In this document: positions 28,490-33,909 of the stretch, one piece after another
How positions within the stretch are numbered: position 1 is the first letter of the stretch
Layout: each line of letters starts with the position of its first letter
Program-made: the position numbers and the translations under genes
The notes under the pieces: generated by a model
What the model was told of the DNA's origin: nothing
What the model saw: the letters and a program-made list of their open reading frames with translations, nothing else
Databases searched by the model: none
DNA from: Bacillota bacterium
Lineage (GTDB): Bacteria; Bacillota; Clostridia; Clostridiales; Clostridiaceae
Direction of reading: 5' to 3'
NCBI GenBank assembly: GCA_021781655.1
Contig: JAJXWJ010000036.1
Span: forward strand, 1-33,909
Length of the DNA: 33,909 bases

Positions 28490-31192
28490 ATGACAAATTG
28501 TAAATTTGTAAATGAAAAAGGGGCTTTCAAACTGAAAAGTCCAGAAAATAACAGTTACATGTATTTTCCACTTGCAAATGAAGCAGGAGTTTTGTCTAGC
28601 ATAACTCCAACTTTAAATGGCGATTGTAAAATGGATCAAAACACATTTTTACTTGCTCCAGTGAGTAGCGAAGACCTTCATAATAATAAATCATCAAGAA
28701 ACTTCTGGGTATATGTTGATGGCATAGGAGCATGGTCTGCAACAGGAGTCTCAGCAACTCAACAGGCTGAAGTTTTCAGTGTGGATAAAGATGAAACAGA
28801 ATTAGAAGCAGGCATTATGTGGCATAAGATAACCAGAAAATCAAAGAAGTTTGAAATCAAAAGTGAAATAACTTCTTTTGTTCCAGCAACAGATGAAAAA
28901 ATAGAATTAATGAAGGTTACAATAACAAATATAGGAAGCGAAACTAAAAAAATAACACCAACAGTAGCAATTCCCCTATATTGCCGTTCAGCAGATAATC
29001 TTAGAGATCATAGACATGTAACTTCTCTTTTAAATAGGATTGAAACTACCGAATATGGAGTTATAGTAAATCCAACATTAACCTTTGATGAGAGAGGTCA
29101 TAAGAAGAATACTGTGGTTTATGGGGTTGTTGCTGCAACAGGAAATGGAGAAAAACCAATAGGCTTTAGTCCCATAGTTGAAGAATACATTGGTGAAGGC
29201 GGATCTTTTGAAACACCAAAAAGTGTTTTATTGAATGAAAAATTTCAAATTCAGAAAGGTTCCCTACTAGAAGGGTATGAAGCAATTGGAGCTATAAGAT
29301 TTGAAGATACAGTAATTGAGGCAAATGAGGGAAAAACCTATATTGTTGCTATAGGCTTTGGAGCTTCAAAAGATGACTTTGATAATGTTTTTATAAATTC
29401 ACTTAAGGAAACTGATTTTGATAAAGCTCTTGACGAAACAACAGCATATTGGGAAAAGAAGATTAATATTTCATACAAAACAAAAGATAAACAATTTGAC
29501 AATTGGATGTATTGGGTTAACTTTCAGCCAATACTCAGAAGAATATACGGATGTTCATTTTTACCACATCATGACTATGGTAAAGGTGGGAGAGGATGGA
29601 GAGACCTTTGGCAGGATTGTTTAGCTCTTTTAGCTATGGATCCAAGTAATGTTCGTGAAATGCTATTAGACAATTTCGGTGGGGTTCGTATTGATGGTAC
29701 TAATGCTACTATCATAGGGAAAAAACAAGGAGAATTTATAGCAGATAGAAATAATATAGTTCGTGTGTGGATGGATCATGGAGCATGGCCTTTCTTAACA
29801 ACAAAACTATATATTGAACAAACTGGAGATATTGATTTCCTTTTAGAAAAGCAAAGTTACTTTAAGGATCTTCAAGTAGGAAGAGGAACAGAAAAAGATA
29901 ATTTATGGGATTTAAGTCAAGGAAATAAAGTTCGCACGCAAAATTATGAAGAATATAAAGGAACTATTTTAGAACATCTTTTAGTACAGCATTTAACAGC
30001 ATTCTATGATGTTGGAGAGCATAACAACTTAAAGTTACATGGTGCTGATTGGAATGATGGACTTGATATGGCAGATGAAAAAGGTGAAAGTGTTGCATTT
30101 AGTTCACTATATGGAGGCAACCTACACAATATTGCAGAGTTATTGAAGTATTTAAAGGATGTAAAGAAAGTAAAAAGTATAGAGTTAGCTGAAGAATTAC
30201 AAGTACTTTTAACTAACAATAATAAAGTTTATGACAACGTAGAAGAAAAACAGAATATATTAAAAAATTATTGTAATAAGTGCAAACATGATGTTAAGGG
30301 AAAAGTATTTAGTATAGTCTGCGATGAATTAATTGCTGATATTGAAGGAAAATCAAATTGGATTAAAGAGCATATTCAAAAAAATGAATGGATTACAAAT
30401 GAAGAAGGATATAGTTGGTATAATGGATACTATGACAATAATGCTAGAAGAGTAGAAGGAGATGGAGAGTTAGGAACTCGAATGATGCTAACTGGTCAAG
30501 TATTTACTATTATGAGTAAGACAGCTACAGAGCAGCAAGTTGAAAGCATTATAAAAGCTGCAGATAATTATCTTTATGATAAAGCAGTTGGTGGGTATAG
30601 ATTAAATACTAATTTCAATGAAGTTAAATCTGATTTGGGAAGAATGTTTGGTTTTGCTTATGGTCATAAAGAAAACGGAGCAGTGTTTAGCCATATGGCA
30701 ATTATGTATGCGAATGCACTTTATCAAAGAGGTTTTGCTAAAGAAGGATTTAAGGTTATTGACACTCTCTATAGTCATTGCAATAACTTTGAGGTAAGTA
30801 GAATATATCCAGGTATACCTGAATATATAAACGAAAAAGGAAGAGGCATGTACCATTATTTAACGGGATCAGCAAGCTGGTTAATACTTACTGTATTATC
30901 AGAAATGTTTGGTGTAAAAGGACAAATGGGTGATTTAGTATTTGTACCTAAGATATTATTGCAGCAGTTTGATGAGGAAAATAAAGCTGTTATTGAAATG
31001 AACTTTGCAGAAAGAATGATTAATATTGTTTATATAAATGAAAACAAAAAAGAGTATGGTGATTATGCAGTTAATGAAATTTATATAAATGGTGAACAAT
31101 ACAAATTCAATGGACAACCAGTTATTAATAGAAATATAATAACTTCCCTTGAGGAAGATATTAAGCATACAGTAAAAATTGTTCTTAAATAA
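28490..31192 (+). CDS. GH94 phosphorylase, laminaribiose phosphorylase type
   Basis: The 900-residue cytoplasmic GH94 enzyme resembles laminaribiose phosphorylase (EC 2.4.1.31) more than the shorter cellobiose phosphorylase (about 810 residues). The opening YFPLANEAGVLSSITPTLNG, then NTFLLAPVSSEDLHN and RNFWVYVDGIGAWSATG are the pattern I recall for the laminaribiose enzymes. The catalytic block is LHGADWNDGLDMADEKGES (D520/D523 in DWND). GRGWRDLWQDCLALLAMDP and a C-terminal YPGIPEYINEKGRGMYHYLT with GSASWL follow the GH94 fold. It would split laminaribiose into glucose and glucose 1-phosphate, the final step for lichenase products ending in a beta-1,3 bond. The start ATG at 28490 follows AAAGGTGG. 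It is the last gene of the sugar locus. Cellobiose phosphorylase is the alternative. Confidence 0.8.
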   Translation: MTNCKFVNEKGAFKLKSPENNSYMYFPLANEAGVLSSITPTLNGDCKMDQNTFLLAPVSSEDLHNNKSSRNFWVYVDGIGAWSATGVSATQQAEVFSVDKDETELEAGIMWHKITRKSKKFEIKSEITSFVPATDEKIELMKVTITNIGSETKKITPTVAIPLYCRSADNLRDHRHVTSLLNRIETTEYGVIVNPTLTFDERGHKKNTVVYGVVAATGNGEKPIGFSPIVEEYIGEGGSFETPKSVLLNEKFQIQKGSLLEGYEAIGAIRFEDTVIEANEGKTYIVAIGFGASKDDFDNVFINSLKETDFDKALDETTAYWEKKINISYKTKDKQFDNWMYWVNFQPILRRIYGCSFLPHHDYGKGGRGWRDLWQDCLALLAMDPSNVREMLLDNFGGVRIDGTNATIIGKKQGEFIADRNNIVRVWMDHGAWPFLTTKLYIEQTGDIDFLLEKQSYFKDLQVGRGTEKDNLWDLSQGNKVRTQNYEEYKGTILEHLLVQHLTAFYDVGEHNNLKLHGADWNDGLDMADEKGESVAFSSLYGGNLHNIAELLKYLKDVKKVKSIELAEELQVLLTNNNKVYDNVEEKQNILKNYCNKCKHDVKGKVFSIVCDELIADIEGKSNWIKEHIQKNEWITNEEGYSWYNGYYDNNARRVEGDGELGTRMMLTGQVFTIMSKTATEQQVESIIKAADNYLYDKAVGGYRLNTNFNEVKSDLGRMFGFAYGHKENGAVFSHMAIMYANALYQRGFAKEGFKVIDTLYSHCNNFEVSRIYPGIPEYINEKGRGMYHYLTGSASWLILTVLSEMFGVKGQMGDLVFVPKILLQQFDEENKAVIEMNFAERMINIVYINENKKEYGDYAVNEIYINGEQYKFNGQPVINRNIITSLEEDIKHTVKIVLK

Positions 31193-31262
31193 TTGAAATT
31201 ACAAATTTTGTAGTACCGTAAATTAAAAATGTAATTTATACTATGCATAAGATAACTGTCAA

Positions 31263-31313
31263 AAAATCTCCGTCTCTATCATGAAAGAATTATTTTTGAT
31301 AGATGGAGATTTT
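31263..31313 (+). terminator. terminator-like hairpin closing the sugar locus
   Basis: AAAATCTCC (31263-31271) pairs with GGAGATTTT (31305-31313), and inside it CTATC (31276-31280) pairs with GATAG (31298-31302). There is only a short T-run, inside the right arm. It separates the last phosphorylase gene from the recombinase module and may work in both directions. Confidence 0.5.
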
Positions 31314-31356
31314 AAAAGTACAAAATATAACTTATTGCCTTCTGGAATGAGTACTC

Positions 31357-31512
31357 ATGAATCATGAACAATTTAATCGTGAAATAAACTATAGGGTATC
31401 AATTGCTATAGCTAAATCTATGCTTTTAAAAAAGCTTATAACTGAACAGGAATATAAGAAAATAGATAGGATTTTAATAAAAAAATATAATCCTGTTATT
31501 GGTGGGTTATAG
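31357..31512 (+). CDS. small SHOCT-domain protein of a recombinase module
   Basis: The 51-residue frame begins MNHEQFNREINYRVSIAIAK, continues with MLLKKLITEQEYKKIDRIL and ends KYNPVIGGL. This is the compact SHOCT-like pattern (short helix, 'GLITEEEY.KI') seen in small proteins encoded just ahead of serine recombinases in clostridial mobile elements. The start ATG follows an in-frame stop directly upstream; the ribosome binding site is weak. Its role is unknown, perhaps as an accessory or directionality factor. It appears intact although both recombinases behind it are damaged. Confidence 0.6.
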   Translation: MNHEQFNREINYRVSIAIAKSMLLKKLITEQEYKKIDRILIKKYNPVIGGL

Positions 31513-31575
31513 GCCCTAAATCACTTGATATGTATCAAAAACAGAGTTAACATAGGTAGCTGAAGGGGTGATATA

Positions 31576-32627
31576 ATGGCACGAAACATTAGAAGAATAG
31601 AACCTTTAGTGCAAAAGATGCCTTCTAAAAAACGTGTAGCAGCTTATGCAAGGGTATCAAGTGGAAAGGATGCAATGCTACAATCTCAAGGTTAGCAAGA
31701 AATACTGTAACAATGCTAGAAACAGTAAGAGAATTAAAGAATATAAATATTGATGTTTATTTTGAAAAAGAGAATATACACAGTCTTAGCGGGGATGGTG
31801 AGCTTATGCTTTCTATCCTCGCTTCTTTTGCTCAAGAGGAAAGTAGATCTGTAAGTGAAAATTGTAAGTGGAGGATTAGAAAAGGTTTTGCTAATGGAGA
31901 ACTTATTAACTTAAGATTTATGTATGGATATAAAATTAATAAAGGGAAAATTGAAATAAAAGAATCAGAAGCAGGAATCGTTCGAATGATATTTAATGAT
32001 TATTTAAATGGTATGGGATGTACTTCAATTGCTAAAAAGTTAAGAAATATGGATGTCTCAAAATTAAGGGGTGGCAAATGGAACTCTGAAAGAGTTATTG
32101 AAATAATAAAAAATGAAAAATATACAGGAAATGCTCTGCTTCAGAAAAAATTTGTGAAAGATCATTTAACGAAGAATTTGGTTTGGAATAATGGAAATCT
32201 TCCTAAATATTATGCAGAAGGCACTCATCCAGCAATTGTTAATATAGATACTTTTGAAAAAGCACAAGAAATTCTACAAAGGAACAGAGAACATTGTTTG
32301 GGGAAAAGTGGAATATATAAATATCCTTTTAGCAGTAAAATTGTATGCGGTATATGTGGGAAGAAATACAGGCATAAAAATAGAAAAGGAAAGATTTCTT
32401 GGAATTGCTCAACATATTTAAAATATGGAAAAGATAGTTGTCCTTCAAAGCAGATTCCAGAAGATATTTTGTATAAGTTAACTGAAGAAGTATTAGGACT
32501 TACTAAATTTGATGAAGATGTTTTTAAAGAAGGGATTAAGGAAATAAACGTACCTGAACATAACAAATTAATTTTTGTATTTCACGATGGTACTAATATA
32601 AAAAAAGAGTGGCGTTATGATTCATGA
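31576..32627 (+). pseudogene. serine recombinase, internally deleted and frameshifted
   Basis: The first part (31576-31695, ATG after AAGGGGTG) encodes the correct N-terminus, RVAAYARVSSGKDAMLQSQG, with the catalytic serine region, then hits TAG. From about 31690 another frame continues as LARNTVTMLETVRELKNINI, then YFEKENIHSL and FAQEESRSVSEN. The Recombinase domain (PF07508) and a zinc beta-ribbon (IVCGICGKKYRHKN..WNCSTYLKYGKDSCPS) follow, up to the stop at 32627. Compared with the second recombinase downstream, roughly 75 residues of the catalytic domain are missing at the junction, including the DEGISGT-like and TKSxSRF segments. The protein cannot be catalytically active. Confidence 0.8.
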
Positions 32628-32677
32628 ATCTAAAACTTAAATAATTGGAAAAAGCTTAAAGAGAGGAGGAGGTTGCA

Positions 32678-33787
32678 TTGTCAGCTGAAAGAGGGGTTAC
32701 AGTGAGAGTGATACCTGCAACAGTTGGTCGTTTTGCAGAAGTGACTACGAGAAGAGTTGCTTTAAAGAGAGTGGCTGCCTATGCAAGGGTTTCAACAGAC
32801 AATGATGAACAGCTTTCTAGTTTTGAAGCTCAAAGAGATTATTATACAAATCATATAAAATCTAATCCAGAATGGACGTTTGTTGAAGTATATGCAGATG
32901 AAGGAATTTCAGCTACAACCACAAAAAAGCGAGATGGGTTTAATAGGATGATTAAAGATGCATTAAATGGGAAGATTGATTTAATAATAACTAAGTCAGT
33001 TAGCCGTTTTGCTAGAAATACAGTTGATACACTTACCACTGTTAGACAACTCAAAGAAAAAGGTGTTGAAGTGTACTTTGAAAAGGAAAATATATATACC
33101 TTGGATAGCAAAGGAGAATTACTAATTACGATAATGAGTTCATTAGCTCAAGAGGAGTCCAGATCGATTTCAGAAAATGTTACGTGGGGGCAGAGAAAGC
33201 GGTTTGCAGATGGCAAAGTAAGTTTACCATATAAGCGGTTTTTAGGCTATGAAAAAGGTGAGGATGGAATACCTAAAATTGTTGAGAAAGAAGCTGTTAT
33301 TGTAAGATTAATTTATAAATTGTTTCTTGAAGGTAAAACTACATCATTGATAGCAAAACATTTAACTGAAAGAAAAATTTCAACACCAGGAGGTAAGGAG
33401 AAATGGCAACAAAGTACGGTATTAAGTATACTTCAAAATGAAAAGTATAAAGGTGATGCTATTCTCCAAAAAAGTTTTACAGTTGATTTTTTAACAAAGA
33501 AAAAGAAAATTAATGAGGGTGAGATACCGCAATACTATGTTGAAAATAGTCATCCTGCTATTATAACTCCTGAAGTATTTGATTTAGTTCAGCATGAAAT
33601 AAAGAAACGGAAAGAAGCAAAAGGATATAAAACAGGAAGTAGTTGTTTCTCAGGAAAGATTGTATGCGGAGAGTGTGGAAGTTTCTATGGAAGTAAGGTA
33701 TGGCACTCTACAAGCAAATACCGAAGAGTAATATGGCAATGCAATTCAAAATTTAAGAATAAAAATAAGTGCAGTACTCCACTGTAG
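32678..33787 (+). CDS. serine site-specific recombinase, C-terminally truncated
   Basis: The 369-residue protein keeps a full resolvase catalytic domain: RVAAYARVSTDND with the nucleophilic serine, SFEAQRDYYTNHI, VYADEGISATTTKKRDGFNR, ITKSVSRFARNTVDTL and LAQEESRSISEN. The Recombinase domain (about 180-290) and a zinc ribbon (IVCGECGSFYG..WQCNSKFKNKNKCSTP) follow. The frame stops two codons after KCSTP, where relatives continue with HL and a coiled-coil DNA-binding tail of well over 100 residues. The gene therefore appears cut off, and the DNA after 33788 is unrelated. The start is TTG at 32678 behind GAGGAGGAGG. With the damaged copy upstream it formed a tandem recombinase module, as in many conjugative transposons. 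Activity is doubtful without the tail. Confidence 0.8.
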   Translation: MSAERGVTVRVIPATVGRFAEVTTRRVALKRVAAYARVSTDNDEQLSSFEAQRDYYTNHIKSNPEWTFVEVYADEGISATTTKKRDGFNRMIKDALNGKIDLIITKSVSRFARNTVDTLTTVRQLKEKGVEVYFEKENIYTLDSKGELLITIMSSLAQEESRSISENVTWGQRKRFADGKVSLPYKRFLGYEKGEDGIPKIVEKEAVIVRLIYKLFLEGKTTSLIAKHLTERKISTPGGKEKWQQSTVLSILQNEKYKGDAILQKSFTVDFLTKKKKINEGEIPQYYVENSHPAIITPEVFDLVQHEIKKRKEAKGYKTGSSCFSGKIVCGECGSFYGSKVWHSTSKYRRVIWQCNSKFKNKNKCSTPL

Positions 33788-33825
33788 GACGTCAAATTTT
33801 AACTTTTGAAAACAGCATTCCTAAG

Positions 33826-33895
33826 TCAAATTATTGCTATGGTTATAACAATTAGCTAGTAATTAAATGCATTTTGAGTAATCAAATTATTGCTA
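33826..33895. repeat. 14-nt direct repeat pair after the recombinase
   Basis: TCAAATTATTGCTA occurs at 33826-33839 and again at 33882-33895 with AT-rich sequence between. The repeats lie just beyond the truncation point of the second recombinase and may mark a junction or a recombinase binding region. No gene is visible in 33788-33909. Confidence 0.45.
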
Positions 33896-33909
33896 AGATA
33901 AAAAATCTC

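Overview
The window reads as a chromosome segment of a low-GC Clostridium (sensu stricto, solventogenic or butyric type). This rests on the very AT-rich codon use, strong AGGAGG-type ribosome binding sites, GTG/TTG starts, and the order gpmI-eno-secG-rnr-smpB-ssrA, which is housekeeping synteny in that group. The species cannot be fixed from the sequence alone.

Region 1 (1-7415) is core: phosphoglycerate mutase, enolase, SecG, RNase R, SmpB and the tmRNA. Its one surprise is the roughly 385-nt eno leader, which has a near-consensus promoter, a hairpin at the transcript 5' end and a chain of stem-loops closed by a long-range helix.

Region 2 (7420-10632) is accessory DNA directly after ssrA. 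It holds an AAA ATPase overlapping a TOPRIM-like partner (an AbiL/RloAB/PARIS-like candidate phage-defence pair), then about 1 kb of debris: a frameshifted Rpn/PD-(D/E)XK fragment, other short coding-like scraps, a perfect 18-bp inverted repeat, and a GC-richer island that looks like a structured RNA.

Region 3 (10649-31315) is a beta-glucan utilisation locus, all on the + strand. A membrane-tethered solute-binding protein, a LytS/YesM-type sensor kinase and a YesN-type response regulator form a sensing module. They are followed by a secreted GH16 lichenase, a sugar ABC importer (lipoprotein plus two permeases, no ATPase), an 18-codon stub of a deleted GH1 beta-glucosidase, a YesL/DUF624 membrane protein, cellodextrin phosphorylase (GH94), a probable GH161 beta-1,3-glucan phosphorylase, a LacI-type repressor and a laminaribiose-phosphorylase-type GH94. 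The inferred logic is that lichenase cuts mixed-linkage beta-1,3-1,4-glucan outside the cell, the ABC system imports the oligosaccharides, and three phosphorylases split beta-1,4 and beta-1,3 bonds inside the cell to glucose 1-phosphate. Phosphorolysis would thus replace the lost hydrolase.

Region 4 (31357-33909) is a decayed site-specific recombination module: a SHOCT-type small protein, a serine recombinase with an internal deletion and frameshift, and a second serine recombinase cut short after its zinc ribbon, followed by a 14-nt direct repeat. No CRISPR array, rRNA or tRNA was seen.
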